Notes: generated by a model not told the origin, from the letters alone. DNA of 64,000 nucleotides from Ricordea florida (GCA_949710005.1 OX453276.1:15648633-15712632); one strand, 5' to 3'. Counted from the first letter of the stretch, positions 33,113 through 46,220 are shown. Numbers and translations are program-made.

Positions 33113-33185
33113 TGGTCCGTGTGAGGATCGAACTCACGACCTTGGCGTTATCAGCACCACGCTCTACCAACTGAGCTAACGGACC
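33113..33185 (-). tRNA. tRNA-Ile-GAT: tRNA-Ile(GAT), unit 10
   Basis: Gene unchanged; 3' flank ATTCTGTTTC is shared with unit 18. Confidence 0.96.
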
Positions 33186-33566
33186 AATCTACTGACCATT
33201 GTGAAATGTTTGACACTATCTGCATGAAATAAGCAGAGTACCTAGCAGACAGCAACGCATCTTGACAAAATATGCGTGTTTGGGGTTTATTACAGTCATT
33301 TGTCTATTAAACTCAGAAAAATAGAAAATGAATCAGTCAAATTCCTGTACAAATCCCAATACTGATACATAAACGAAATGAGAGATCGACATTATGGTGT
33401 ATGCACTTGACAACTTTAAGGACCATCGGTTTCCACTCTTAATGAGGGATGCTCTAAATTGCAAGTCTTCAATAAATAAGATCAACAGTTTCTTTCAATA
33501 ATAAACCCAAGATTGATGGCTGAGACGAGTCTCCGCGATCACGGCAAAAAGCTAAACAAAAACAGA

Positions 33567-33639
33567 TGGAGAATCCGGGTATCGATCCCGGTACCTCTCG
33601 CATGCAAAGCGAGCGCTCTACCGTTTGAGCTAATTCCCC
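33567..33639 (-). tRNA. tRNA-Ala-TGC: tRNA-Ala(TGC), unit 10
   Basis: Gene unchanged; the spacer on its 3' side lacks 2 bp. Confidence 0.97.
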
Positions 33640-33935
33640 TACTACACTGAAAACACACACATTCTAACCAAGTCCCTTGCTTCCGTCTTATAAGGTCTAG
33701 CAAAAGGATTTGTAGAGAACAGATGAAGGCTCTGAACTTACGGTAGTAAAAATTGCTGTAGACTGTGCCTGCCGGGCGTTCCCCATGAAAGAGAAACTTA
33801 CCCTATGTGATATGAGTAATGCGCTGTATTATTCTCTGACCTTTTAATACAGGACTTTGAAATCACATGCACGATTCAGCGCAACTCCCGATAGAATTAA
33901 AAAAGCCAAAACACAAAATAGGTTAGTTGCAATCC

Positions 33936-34007
33936 AGGGGGCAACCGGGATTGAACCGGTGACCTCTCGATCCGCAGTCGAATGCTCTACCACTGAGCTA
34001 TGCCCCC
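33936..34007 (-). tRNA. tRNA-Cys body with anticodon GCG, unit 11
   Basis: One base differs from the other tRNA-Cys genes: position 36 is G (plus-strand C at 33973), making the anticodon GCG, which pairs with the arginine codon CGC. Everything else, including U73 and the A and B boxes, is intact. CysRS needs GCA, so charging should fall. If charged with cysteine it would put Cys at Arg codons. Confidence 0.9.
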
Positions 34008-34780
34008 ACGGCTGTAGTATTGCATATGAGTTCTTGACATATTTTCCACTAACAACAGAGAAACATGCACTTGACTCAAAGTTCAAACTAACACAATTCA
34101 CGTGCGAAAACAATTTCTCAGTGTCAGTATAGTGAAGTCTTTTGGTGATGACAGTAGTAGAAAATGTTTACTTTTTCACGGTTTTCTTCAATTCATTGTC
34201 GAGTGGTTTTGTAGAAAACATATTGCACGGTTAAGTAACGAATCACCTCTTAAGTAAGAAAATATAGGATTTACACAGGCTCTACATGGAGACTGCTACC
34301 AAAACAGATTTGGAATCTAATTCAGAGTCACGATTTATCATTTGTACTTTTATCGTTTGTTTTAACTAAAACGTTGTTGACACTTAAAAGTACACGTTTA
34401 GCCGGCAACACTTAGGTCTATCCGAAATAACTTTCTTTTGGAAAATGAATACATTAAGGAACGCTTTTGGTAAGATATCAACTACTCTAGGGAAATTTTA
34501 TCCTCTGGAAAAATATTATTACGCACATAGTTTCAATCAAGGATGAAATCTAGCAGCGAAACAAGTCACGGTCTGCGAGGCGCCTGGCTCGCAGTCTAAA
34601 TTAAAGCAGATAATGTCAATATTCTTTGACTGCTTCACGTAAGGTTTAAATAGCCTTACTAAATCGATACACACTAAGAATCGCGATGGTAATTCCCTAC
34701 CAAATTTATCAGTATCACTCGCCTTTATTTATCACCTATCTTGATTAGTGCTTGAGGTAGAAACCGGTTGGTGAGACGTC

Positions 34781-34853
34781 GGGGAATTAGCTCAAATGGT
34801 AGAGCGCTCGCTTAGCATGCGAGAGGTACCGGGATCGATACCCGGATTCTCCA
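34781..34853 (+). tRNA. tRNA-Ala-AGC: tRNA-Ala(AGC), unit 11
   Basis: Gene unchanged. Confidence 0.97.
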
Positions 34854-35271
34854 ACAGTTTTGCTTTGCTTGGATCGGCAAAAACACTTTCTAATTTTGAA
34901 TCCTCTTTAGCCATCACAATTTCAGTGATAATTCTACGTACACTTTTCTAGTTAACAAGGACTACTAAAAGAACCTTGGAACGAAACCTTGAAAAACAAC
35001 TGTTTTGGTGAAAGGTAAGAAAGTTCAAGGCTTTTTGTGCTCTGGACACAGCGTTCATCTACATACGGCGGACTATTATAACCTTACTAACTTGACAGTA
35101 CATAATCAAAATCGTCACATTAATTTATAATTAGCACAAAAGCGTTCATTATCGGGGTTTTTACTCATCCTCCTGCAGTTAGGTGCAGGTTGGCGCATGA
35201 GGTTAAAATGGATTGATGCAGTAAAGGGAAACCAATTTATGTTTTAGGGGTGTGCATGAGAAGACGCTGGG

Positions 35272-35342
35272 GCACTGGTGGTTCAGTGGTAGAATTCTCG
35301 CCTGCCACGCGGGAGGCCCGGGTTCGATTCCCGGCCAGTGCA
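35272..35342 (+). tRNA. tRNA-Gly-GCC: tRNA-Gly(GCC), unit 11
   Basis: Gene unchanged; T stem intact, unlike the copy one unit to the left. Confidence 0.98.
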
Positions 35343-35952
35343 GCTCTTTTTTAGCAAACTCTTATAATAACCTGCCATTGTCTCATGACTCTTTTCCAGT
35401 TCTTTGCTTACGTTCTCAGTGCATCATTCGTTACCGTTTGAATACGTGCAATCGATGTTGCTTTATCAACGTGCATAAGAGCTCATGCTCATTAAAAGCC
35501 AATGGATTCCTTGATGGAGACCATAAGTTCTGCGCTAGAATCGTCGCCACCCAGCATCCCACCGAACAGGAAAAGTATGCTTAATTAGGATCTTCAAACT
35601 CTTAACTGTTTCTTATTGTTGAATGCATTCATTATAATGAGATGAGTAGGCTCTTTTAACGAGGGCTAAGTGCAAAGGAATACAACGAAGTATCGGTTAT
35701 TAAACAAGCCCTGGTCACTTATTTATTGAAAGCTTTCTTCATTGAGTTATTACAAAATGAGTTGTTTTTTTAATTATCTGCTAATTCTGTCTATACCTTA
35801 TAATAAAACTAATACACTAGAACTCTTATAATATTTACATGTTTTACACACTTAAGATCTAAATAGCAAAAATGTTTACACTAGGACAAAGTGGATGCTT
35901 GTAGGTGGCTTTTACCATTCCGTTTCTGAAGAAAAAGAAACGAAGAGTGAAT

Positions 35953-36025
35953 TGGTCCGTGTGAGGATCGAACTCACGACCTTGGCGTTATCAGCACCAC
36001 GCTCTACCAACTGAGCTAACGGACC
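35953..36025 (-). tRNA. tRNA-Ile-GAT: tRNA-Ile(GAT), unit 11
   Basis: Gene unchanged. Confidence 0.96.
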
Positions 36026-36408
36026 AATCTACTGACCATTGTGAAATGTTTGACACTATCTGCATGAAATAAGCAGAGTACCTAGCAGACAGCAACGCAT
36101 CTTGACAAAATATGCGTGTTTGGGGTTTATTACAGTCATTTGTCTATTAAAAGCTCAGAAAAATAGAAAATGAATCAGTCAAATTCCTGTACAAATCCCA
36201 ATACTGATACATAAACGAAATGAGAGATCGACATTATGGTGTATGCACTTGACAACTTTAAGGACCATCGGTTTCCACTCTTAATGAGGGATGCTCTAAA
36301 TTGCAAGTCTTCAATAAATAAGATCAACAGTTTCTTTCAATAATAAACCCAAGATTGATGGCTGAGACGAGTCTCCGCGATCACGGCAAAAAGCTAAACA
36401 AAAACAGA

Positions 36409-36481
36409 TGGAGAATCCGGGTATCGATCCCGGTACCTCTCGCATGCAAAGCGAGCGCTCTACCGTTTGAGCTAATTCCCC
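36409..36481 (-). tRNA. tRNA-Ala-TGC: tRNA-Ala(TGC), unit 11
   Basis: Gene unchanged. Confidence 0.97.
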
Positions 36482-36777
36482 TACTACACTGAAAACACAC
36501 ACATTCTAACCAAGTCCCTTGCTTCCGTCTTATAAGGTCTAGCAAAAGGATTTGTAGAGAACAGATGAAGGCTCTGAACTTACGGTAGTAAAAATTGCTG
36601 TAGACTGTGCCTGCCGGGCGTTCCCCATGAAAGAGAAACTTACCCTATGTGATATGAGTAATGCGCTGTATTATTCTCTGACCTTTTAATACAGGACTTT
36701 GAAATCACATGCACGATTCAGCGCAACTCCCGATAGAATTAAAAAAGCCAAAACACAAAATAGGTTAGTTGCAATCC

Positions 36778-36849
36778 AGGGGGCAACCGGGATTGAACCG
36801 GTGACCTCTCGATCCGCAGTCGAATGCTCTACCACTGAGCTATGCCCCC
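36778..36849 (-). tRNA. tRNA-Cys body with anticodon GCG, unit 12
   Basis: Same anticodon change as unit 11 (plus-strand C at 36815). Confidence 0.9.
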
Positions 36850-37622
36850 ACGGCTGTAGTATTGCATATGAGTTCTTGACATATTTTCCACTAACAACAG
36901 AGAAACATGCACTTGACTCAAAGTTCAAACTAACACAATTCACGTGCGAAAACAATTTCTCAGTGTCAGTATAGTGAAGTCTTTTGGTGATGACAGTAGT
37001 AGAAAATGTTTACTTTTTCACGGTTTTCTTCAATTCATTGTCGAGTGGTTTTGTAGAAAACATATTGCACGGTTAAGTAACGAATCACCTCTTAAGTAAG
37101 AAAATATAGGATTTACACAGGCTCTACATGGAGACTGCTACCAAAACAGATTTGGAATCTAATTCAGAGTCACGATTTATCATTTGTACTTTTATCGTTT
37201 GTTTTAACTAAAACGGTTTTGACACTTAAAAGTACACGTTTAGCCGGCAACACTTAGGTCTATCCGAAATAACTTTCTTTTGGAAAATGAATACATTAAG
37301 GAACGCTTTTGGTAAGATATCAACTACTCTAGGGAAATTTTATCCTCTGGAAAAATATTATTACGCACATAGTTTCAATCAAGGATGAAATCTAGCAGCG
37401 AAACAAGTCACGGTCTGCGAGGCGCCTGGCTCGCAGTCTAAATTAAAGCAGATAATGTCAATATTCTTTGACTGCTTCACGTAAGGTTTAAATAGCCTTA
37501 CTAAATCGATACACACTAAGAATCGCGATGGTAATTCCCTACCAAATTTATCAGTATCACTCGCCTTTATTTATCACCTATCTTGATTAGTGCTTGAGGT
37601 AGAAACCGGTTGGCGAGACGTC

Positions 37623-37695
37623 GGGGAATTAGCTCAAATGGTAGAGCGCTCGCTTAGCATGCGAGAGGTACCGGGATCGATACCCGGATTCTCCA
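37623..37695 (+). tRNA. tRNA-Ala-AGC: tRNA-Ala(AGC), unit 12
   Basis: Gene unchanged; 5' flank GGCGAGACG. Confidence 0.97.
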
Positions 37696-38113
37696 ACAGT
37701 TTTGCTTTGCTTGGATCGGCAAAAACACTTTCTAATTTTGAATCCTCTTTAGCCATCACAATTTCAGTGATAATTCTACGTACACTTTTCTAGTTAACAA
37801 GGACTACTAAAAGAACCTTGGAACGAAACCTTGAAAAACAACTGTTTTGGTGAAAGGTAAGAAAGTTCAAGGCTTTTTGTGCTCTGGACACAGCGTTCAT
37901 CTACATACGGCGGACTATTATAACCTTACTAACTTGACAGTACATAATCAAAATCGTCACATTAATTTATAATTAGCACAAAAGCGTTCATTATCGGGGT
38001 TTTTACTCATCCTCCTGCAGTTAGGTGCAGGTTGGCGCATGAGGTTAAAATGGATTGATGCAGTAAAGGGAAACCAATTTATGTTTTAGGGGTGTGCATG
38101 AGAAGACGCTGGG

Positions 38114-38184
38114 GCACTGGTGGTTCAGTGGTAGAATTCTCGCCTGCCACGCGGGAGGCCCGGGTTCGATTCCCGGCCAGTGCA
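38114..38184 (+). tRNA. tRNA-Gly-GCC: tRNA-Gly(GCC), unit 12
   Basis: Gene unchanged. Confidence 0.98.
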
Positions 38185-38794
38185 GCTCTTTTTTAGCAAA
38201 CTCTTATAATAACCTGCCATTGTCTCATGACTCTTTTCCAGTTCTTTGCTTACGTTCTCAGTGCATCATTCGTTACCGTTTGAATACGTGCAATCGATGT
38301 TGCTTTATCAACGTGCATAAGAGCTCATGCTCATTAAAAGCCAATGGATTCCTTGATGGAGACCATAAGTTCTGCGCTAGAATCGTCGCCACCCAGCATC
38401 CCACCGAACAGGAAAAGTATGCTTAATTAGGATCTTCAAACTCTTAACTGTTTCTTATTGTTGAATGCATTCATTATAATGAGATGAGTAGGCTCTTTTA
38501 ACGAGGGCTAAGTGCAAAGGAATACAACGAAGTATCGGTTATTAAACAAGCCCTGGTCACTTATTTATTGAAAGCTTTCTTCATTGAGTTATTACAAAAT
38601 GAGTTGTTTTTTTAATTATCTGCTAATTCTGTCTATACCTTATAATAAAACTAATACACTAGAACTCTTATAATATTTACATGTTTTACACACTTAAGAT
38701 CTAAATAGCAAAAATGTTTACACTAGGACAAAGTGGATGCTTGTAGGTGGCTTTTACCATTCCGTTTCTGAAGAAAAAGAAACGAAGAGTGAAT

Positions 38795-38867
38795 TGGTCC
38801 GTGTGAGGATCGAACTCACGACCTTGGCGTTATCAGCACCACGCTCTACCAACTGAGCTAACGGACC
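38795..38867 (-). tRNA. tRNA-Ile-GAT: tRNA-Ile(GAT), unit 12
   Basis: Gene unchanged. Confidence 0.96.
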
Positions 38868-39250
38868 AATCTACTGACCATTGTGAAATGTTTGACACTA
38901 TCTGCATGAAATAAGCAGAGTACCTAGCAGACAGCAACGCATCTTGACAAAATATGCGTGTTTGGGGTTTATTACAGTCATTTGTCTATTAAAAGCTCAG
39001 AAAAATAGAAAATGAATCAGTCAAATTCCTGTACAAATCCCAATACTGATACATAAACGAAATGAGAGATCGACATTATGGTGTATGCACTTGACAACTT
39101 TAAGGACCATCGGTTTCCACTCTTAATGAGGGATGCTCTAAATTGCAAGTCTTCAATAAATAAGATCAACAGTTTCTTTCAATAATAAACCCAAGATTGA
39201 TGGCTGAGACGAGTCTCCGCGATCACGGCAAAAAGCTAAACAAAAACAGA

Positions 39251-39323
39251 TGGAGAATCCGGGTATCGATCCCGGTACCTCTCGCATGCAAAGCGAGCGC
39301 TCTACCGTTTGAGCTAATTCCCC
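39251..39323 (-). tRNA. tRNA-Ala-TGC: tRNA-Ala(TGC), unit 12
   Basis: Gene unchanged. Confidence 0.97.
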
Positions 39324-39619
39324 TACTACACTGAAAACACACACATTCTAACCAAGTCCCTTGCTTCCGTCTTATAAGGTCTAGCAAAAGGATTTGTAGA
39401 GAACAGATGAAGGCTCTGAACTTACGGTAGTAAAAATTGCTGTAGACTGTGCCTGCCGGGCGTTCCCCATGAAAGAGAAACTTACCCTATGTGATATGAG
39501 TAATGCGCTGTATTATTCTCTGACCTTTTAATACAGGACTTTGAAATCACATGCACGATTCAGCGCAACTCCCGATAGAATTAAAAAAGCCAAAACACAA
39601 AATAGGTTAGTTGCAATCC

Positions 39620-39691
39620 AGGGGGCAACCGGGATTGAACCGGTGACCTCTCGATCTGCAGTCGAATGCTCTACCACTGAGCTATGCCCCC
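39620..39691 (-). tRNA. tRNA-Cys-GCA: tRNA-Cys(GCA), unit 13
   Basis: Anticodon back to GCA; type B. Confidence 0.97.
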
Positions 39692-40464
39692 ACGGCTGTA
39701 GTATTGCATATGAGTTCTTGACATATTTTCCACTAACAACAGAGAAACATGCACTTGACTCAAAGTTCAAACTAACACAATTCACGTGCGAAAACAATTT
39801 CTCAGTGTCAGTATAGTGAAGTCTTTTGGTGATGACAGTAGTAGAAAATGTTTACTTTTTCACGGTTTTCTTCAATTCATTGTCGAGTGGTTTTGTAGAA
39901 AACATATTGCACGGTTAAGTAACGAATCACCTCTTAAGTAAGAAAATATAGGATTTACACAGGCTCTACATGGAGACTGCTACCAAAACAGATTTGGAAT
40001 CTAATTCAGAGTCACGATTTATCATTTGTACTTTTATCGTTTGTTTTAACTAAAACGTTGTTGACACTTAAAAGTACACGTTTAGCCGGCAACACTTAGG
40101 TCTATCCGAAATAACTTTCTTTTGGAAAATGAATACATTAAGGAACGCTTTTGGTAAGATATCAACTACTCTAGGGAAATTTTATCCTCTGGAAAAATAT
40201 TATTACGCACATAGTTTCAATCAAGGATGAAATCCAGCAGCGAAACAAGTCACGGTCTGCGAGGCGCCTGGCTCGCAGTCTAAATTAAAGCAGATAATGT
40301 CAATATTCTTTGACTGCTTCACGTAAGGTTTAAATAGCCTTACTAAATCGATACACACTAAGAATCGCGATGGTAATTCCCTACCAAATTTATCAGTATC
40401 ACTCGCCTTTATTTATCACCTATCTTGATTAGTGCTTGAGGTAGAAACCGGTTGGTGAGACGTC

Positions 40465-40537
40465 GGGGAATTAGCTCAAATGGTAGAGCGCTCGCTTAGC
40501 ATGCGAGAGGTACCGGGATCGATACCCGGATTCTCCA
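40465..40537 (+). tRNA. tRNA-Ala-AGC: tRNA-Ala(AGC), unit 13
   Basis: Gene unchanged. Confidence 0.97.
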
Positions 40538-40955
40538 ACAGTTTTGCTTTGCTTGGATCGGCAAAAACACTTTCTAATTTTGAATCCTCTTTAGCCATCA
40601 CAATTTCAGTGATAATTCTACGTACACTTTTCTAGTTAACAAGGACTACTAAAAGAACCTTGGAACGAAACCTTGAAAAACAACTGTTTTGGTGAAAGGT
40701 AAGAAAGTTCAAGGCTTTTTGTGCTCTGGACACAGCGTTCATCTACATACGGCGGACTATTATAACCTTACTAACTTGACAGTACATAATCAAAATCGTC
40801 ACATTAATTTATAATTAGCACAAAAGCGTTCATTATCGGGGTTTTTACTCATCCTCCTGCAGTTAGGTGCAGGTTGGCGCATGAGGTTAAAATGGATTGA
40901 TGCAGTAAAGGGAAACCAATTTATGTTTTAGGGGTGTGCATGAGAAGACGCTGGG

Positions 40956-41026
40956 GCACTGGTGGTTCAGTGGTAGAATTCTCGCCTGCCACGCGGGAGG
41001 CCCGGGTTCGATTCCCGGCCAGTGCA
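40956..41026 (+). tRNA. tRNA-Gly-GCC: tRNA-Gly(GCC), unit 13
   Basis: Gene unchanged. Confidence 0.98.
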
Positions 41027-41636
41027 GCTCTTTTTTAGCAAACTCTTATAATAACCTGCCATTGTCTCATGACTCTTTTCCAGTTCTTTGCTTACGTTCT
41101 CAGTGCATCATTCGTTACCGTTTGAATACGTGCAATCGATGTTGCTTTATCAACGTGCATAAGAGCTCATGCTCATTAAAAGCCAATGGATTCCTTGATG
41201 GAGACCATAAGTTCTGCGCTAGAATCGTCGCCACCCAGCATCCCACCGAACAGGAAAAGTATGCTTAATTAGGATCTTCAAACTCTTAACTGTTTCTTAT
41301 TGTTGAATGCATTCATTATAATGAGATGAGTAGGCTCTTTTAACGAGGGCTAAGTGCAAAGGAATACAACGAAGTATCGGTTATTAAACAAGCCCTGGTC
41401 ACTTATTTATTGAAAGCTTTCTTCATTGAGTTATTACAAAATGAGTTGTTTTTTTAATTATCTGCTAATTCTGTCTATACCTTATAATAAAACTAATACA
41501 CTAGAACTCTTATAATATTTACATGTTTTACACACTTAAGATCTAAATAGCAAAAATGTTTACACTAGGACAAAGTGGATGCTTGTAGGTGGCTTTTACC
41601 ATTCCGTTTCTGAAGAAAAAGAAACGAAGAGTGAAT

Positions 41637-41709
41637 TGGTCCGTGTGAGGATCGAACTCACGACCTTGGCGTTATCAGCACCACGCTCTACCAACTGAGC
41701 TAACGGACC
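41637..41709 (-). tRNA. tRNA-Ile-GAT: tRNA-Ile(GAT), unit 13
   Basis: Gene unchanged. Confidence 0.96.
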
Positions 41710-42092
41710 AATCTACTGACCATTGTGAAATGTTTGACACTATCTGCATGAAATAAGCAGAGTACCTAGCAGACAGCAACGCATCTTGACAAAATATGCG
41801 TGTTTGGGGTTTATTACAGTCATTTGTCTATTAAAAGCTCAGAAAAATAGAAAATGAATCAGTCAAATTCCTGTACAAATCCCAATACTGATACATAAAC
41901 GAAATGAGAGATCGACATTATGGTGTATGCACTTGACAACTTTAAGGACCATCGGTTTCCACTCTTAATGAGGGATGCTCTAAATTGCAAGTCTTCAATA
42001 AATAAGATCAACAGTTTCTTTCAATAATAAACCCAAGATTGATGGCTGAGACGAGTCTCCGCGATCACGGCAAAAAGCTAAACAAAAACAGA

Positions 42093-42165
42093 TGGAGAAT
42101 CCGGGTATCGATCCCGGTACCTCTCGCATGCAAAGCGAGCGCTCTACCGTTTGAGCTAATTCCCC
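42093..42165 (-). tRNA. tRNA-Ala-TGC: tRNA-Ala(TGC), unit 13
   Basis: Gene unchanged. Confidence 0.97.
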
Positions 42166-42460
42166 TACTACACTGAAAACACACACATTCTAACCAAGTC
42201 CCTTGCTTCCGTCTTATAAGGTCTAGCAAAAGGATTAGTAGAGAACAGATGAAGGCTCTGAACTTACGGTAGTAAAAATTGCTGTAGACTGTGCCTGCCG
42301 GCGTTCCCCATGAAAGAGAAGCCTACCCTATGTGATATGAGTAATGCGCTGTATTATTCTCTGACCTTTTAATACAGGATTTTAAAATCATATGCACGAT
42401 TCAGCGCAACTCCCGATAGAATTAAAAAAGCCAAAACACAAAATAGGTTAGTTGCAATCC

Positions 42461-42532
42461 AGGGGGCAACCGGGATTGAACCGGTGACCTCTCGATCTGC
42501 AGTCGAATGCTCTACCACTGAGCTATGCCCCC
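42461..42532 (-). tRNA. tRNA-Cys-GCA: tRNA-Cys(GCA), unit 14
   Basis: Gene unchanged; type A, first of five A units. The spacer shares ATCGGTTG with unit 1. Confidence 0.97.
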
Positions 42533-43305
42533 ACAGCTGTAGTATTGCATATGAGTTCTTGACATATTTTCCACTAACAACAGAGAAACATGCACTTGAC
42601 TCAAAGTTCAAACTAACACAATTCACGTGCGAAAACAATTTCTCAGTGTCAGTATAGTGAAGTCTTTTGGTGATGACAGTAGTAGAAAATGTTTACTTTT
42701 TCACGGTTTTCTTCAATTCATTGTCGAGTGGTTTTGTAGAAAACATATTGCACGGTTAAGTAACGAATCACCTCTTAAGTAAGAAAATATAGGATTTACA
42801 CAGGCTCTACATAGAGACTGCTACCAAAACAGATTTGGAATCTAATTCAGAGTCACGATTTATCATTTGTACTTTTATCGGTTGTTTTAACTAAAACGTT
42901 GTTGACACTTAAAAGTACACGTTTAGCCGGCAACACTTAGGTCTATCCGAAATAACTTTCTTTTGGAAAATGAATACATTAAGGAACGCTTTTGGTAAGA
43001 TATCAACTACTCTAGGGAAATTTTATCCTCTGGAAAAATATTATTACGCACATAGTTTCAATCAAGGATGAAATCCAGCAGCGAAACAAGTCACGGTCTG
43101 CGAGGCGCCTGGCTCGCAGTCTAAATTAAAGCAGATAATGTCAATATTCTTTGACTGCTTCACGTAAGGTTCAAATAGCCTTACTAAATCGATACACACT
43201 AAGAATCGCGATGGTAATTCCCTACCAAATTTATCAGTATCACTCGCCTTTATTTATCACCTATCTTGATTAGTGCTTGAGGTAGAAACCGGTTGGTGAG
43301 ACGTC

Positions 43306-43378
43306 GGGGAATTAGCTCAAATGGTAGAGCGCTCGCTTAGCATGCGAGAGGTACCGGGATCGATACCCGGATTCTCCA
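43306..43378 (+). tRNA. tRNA-Ala-AGC: tRNA-Ala(AGC), unit 14
   Basis: Gene unchanged. Confidence 0.97.
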
Positions 43379-43796
43379 ACAGTTTTGCTTTGCTTGGATC
43401 GGCAAAAACACTTTCTAATTTTGAATCCTCTTTAGCCATCACAATTTCAGTGATAATTCTACGTACACTTTTCTAGTTAACAAGGACTACTAAAAGAACC
43501 TTGGAACGAAACCTTGAAAAACAACTGTTTTGGTGAAAGGTAAGAAAGTTCAAGGCTTTTTGTGCTCTGGACACAGCGTTCATCTACATACGGCGGACTA
43601 TTATAACCTTACTAACTTGACAGTACATAATCAAAATCGTCACATTAATTTATAATTAGCACAAAAGCGTTCATTATCGGGGTTTTTACTCATCCTCCTG
43701 CAGTTAGGTGCAGGTTGGCGCATGAGGTTAAAATGGATTGATGCAGTAAAGGGAAACCAATTTATGTTTTAGGGGTGTGCATGAGAAGACGCTGGG

Positions 43797-43867
43797 GCAC
43801 TGGTGGTTCAGTGGTAGAATTCTCGCCTGCCACGCGGGAGGCCCGGGTTCGATTCCCGGCCAGTGCA
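43797..43867 (+). tRNA. tRNA-Gly-GCC: tRNA-Gly(GCC), unit 14
   Basis: Gene unchanged; last GCC copy before the CCC run. Confidence 0.98.
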
Positions 43868-44478
43868 GCTCTTTTTTAGCAAACTCTTATAATAACCTGC
43901 CATTGTCTCATGACTCTTTTCCAGTTCTTTGCTTACGTTCTCAGTGCATCATTCGTTACCGTTTGAATACGTGCAATCGATGTTGCTTTATCAACGTGCA
44001 TAAGAGCTCATGCTCATTAAAAGCCAATGGATTCCTTGATGGAGACCATAAGTTCTGCGCTAGAATCGTCGCCACCCAGCATCCCACCGAACAGGGAAAG
44101 TATGCTTAATTAGGATCTTCAAACTCTTAACTGTTTCTTATTGTTGAATGCATTCATTATAATGAGATGAGTAGGCTCTTTTAACGAGGGCTAAGTGCAA
44201 AGGAATACAACGAAGTATCGGTTATTAAACAAGCCCTGGTCACTTATTTATTGAAAGCTTTCTTCATTGAGTTATTACAAAATGAGTTGTTTTTTTAATT
44301 ATCTGCTAATTCTGTCTATACCTTATAATAAAACTAATACACTAGAACTCTTATAATATTTACATGTTTTACACACTTAAAGATCTAAATAGCAAAAATG
44401 TTTACACTAGGACAAAGTGGATGCTTGTAGGTGGCTTTTACCATTCCGTTTCTGAAGAAAAAGAAACGAAGAGTGAAT

Positions 44479-44551
44479 TGGTCCGTGTGAGGATCGAACT
44501 CACGACCTTGGCGTTATCAGCACCACGCTCTACCAACTGAGCTAACGGACC
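44479..44551 (-). tRNA. tRNA-Ile-GAT: tRNA-Ile(GAT), unit 14
   Basis: Gene unchanged; shifted 1 bp by an extra A in the spacer after tRNA-Gly. Confidence 0.96.
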
Positions 44552-44934
44552 AATCTACTGACCATTGTGAAATGTTTGACACTATCTGCATGAAATAAGC
44601 AGAGTACCTAGCAGACAGCAACGCATCTTGACAAAATATGCGTGTTTGGGGTTTATTACAGTCATTTGTCTATTAAAAGCTCAGAAAAATAGAAAATGAA
44701 TCAGTCAAATTCCTGTACAAATCCCAATACTGATACATAAACGAAATGAGAGATCGACATTATGGTGTATGCACTTGACAACTTTAAGGACCATCGGTTT
44801 CCACTCTTAATGAGGGATGCTCTAAATTGCAAGTCTTCAATAAATAAGATCAACAGTTTCTTTCAATAATAAACCCAAGATTGATGGCTGAGACGAGTCT
44901 CCGCGATCACGGCAAAAAGCTAAACAAAAACAGA

Positions 44935-45007
44935 TGGAGAATCCGGGTATCGATCCCGGTACCTCTCGCATGCAAAGCGAGCGCTCTACCGTTTGAGCTT
45001 ATTCCCC
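44935..45007 (-). tRNA. tRNA-Ala-TGC: tRNA-Ala(TGC) lacking U8, unit 14
   Basis: Position 8 is A instead of the near-universal U (plus-strand T at 45000), removing the U8-A14 tertiary pair and altering the start of the A box (AAGCTC for TAGCTC). A 5' flank change GAAGACAC accompanies it. Probably a weakened gene or pseudogene. Confidence 0.85.
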
Positions 45008-45302
45008 TACTACACTGAAGACACACACATTCTAACCAAGTCCCTTGCTTCCGTCTTATAAGGTCTAGCAAAAGGATTAGTAGAGAACAGATGAAGGCTC
45101 TGAACTTACGGTAGTAAAAATTGCTGTAGACTGTGCCTGCCGGCGTTCCCCATGAAAGAGAAGCCTACCCTATGTGATATGAGTAATGCGCTGTATTATT
45201 CTCTGACCTTTTAATACAGGATTTTAAAATCATATGCACGATTCAGCGCAACTCCCGATAGAATTAAAAAAGCCAAAACACAAAATAGGTTAGTTGCAAT
45301 CC

Positions 45303-45374
45303 AGGGGGCAACCGGGATTGAACCGGTGACCTCTCGATCTGCAGTCGAATGCTCTACCACTGAGCTATGCCCCC
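45303..45374 (-). tRNA. tRNA-Cys-GCA: tRNA-Cys(GCA), unit 15
   Basis: Gene unchanged; type A. Confidence 0.97.
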
Positions 45375-46147
45375 ACAGCTGTAGTATTGCATATGAGTTC
45401 TTGACATATTTTCCACTAACAACAGAGAAACATGCACTTGACTCAAAGTTCAAACTAACACAATTCACGTGCGAAAACAATTTCTCAGTGTCAGTATAGT
45501 GAAGTCTTTTGGTGATGACAGTAGTAGAAAATGTTTACTTTTTCACGGTTTTCTTCAATTCATTGTCGAGTGGTTTTGTAGAAAACATATTGCACGGTTA
45601 AGTAACGAATCACCTCTTAAGTAAGAAAATATAGGATTTACACAGGCTCTACATAGAGACTGCTACCAAAACAGATTTGGAATCTAATTCAGAGTCACGA
45701 TTTATCATTTGTACTTTTATCGGTTGTTTTAACTAAAACGTTGTTGACACTTAAAAGTACACGTTTAGCCGGCAACACTTAGGTCTATCCGAAATAACTT
45801 TCTTTTGGAAAATGAATACATTAAGGAACGCTTTTGGTAAGATATCAACTACTCTAGGGAAATTTTATCCTCTGGAAAAATATTATTACGCACATAGTTT
45901 CAATCAAGGATGAAATCCAGCAGCGAAACAAGTCACGGTCTGCGAGGCGCCTGGCTCGCAGTCTAAATTAAAGCAGATAATGTCAATATTCTTTGACTGC
46001 TTCACGTAAGGTTCAAATAGCCTTACTAAATCGATACACACTAAGAATCGCGATGGTAATTCCCTACCAAATTTATCAGTATCACTCGCCTTTATTTATC
46101 ACCTATCTTGATTAGTGCTTGAGGTAGAAACCGGTTGGTGAGACGTC

Positions 46148-46220
46148 GGGGAATTAGCTCAAATGGTAGAGCGCTCGCTTAGCATGCGAGAGGTACCGGG
46201 ATCGATACCCGGATTCTCCA
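46148..46220 (+). tRNA. tRNA-Ala-AGC: tRNA-Ala(AGC), unit 15
   Basis: Gene unchanged. Confidence 0.97.

Larger units (their letters stand above)
33080..41267. repeat. segmental duplication within the array, left copy
   Basis: This pairs with 55813-64000 at an offset of 22,733 bp (eight units). Shared private markers are ATTCTGTTTCTG (33080 region), a 2 bp deletion ATTAAACTCAG (about 33306), the tRNA-Cys GCG change in two successive units, AACGGTTTTGAC (about 37214) and TTGGCGAGACG (about 37609). Confidence 0.85.
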
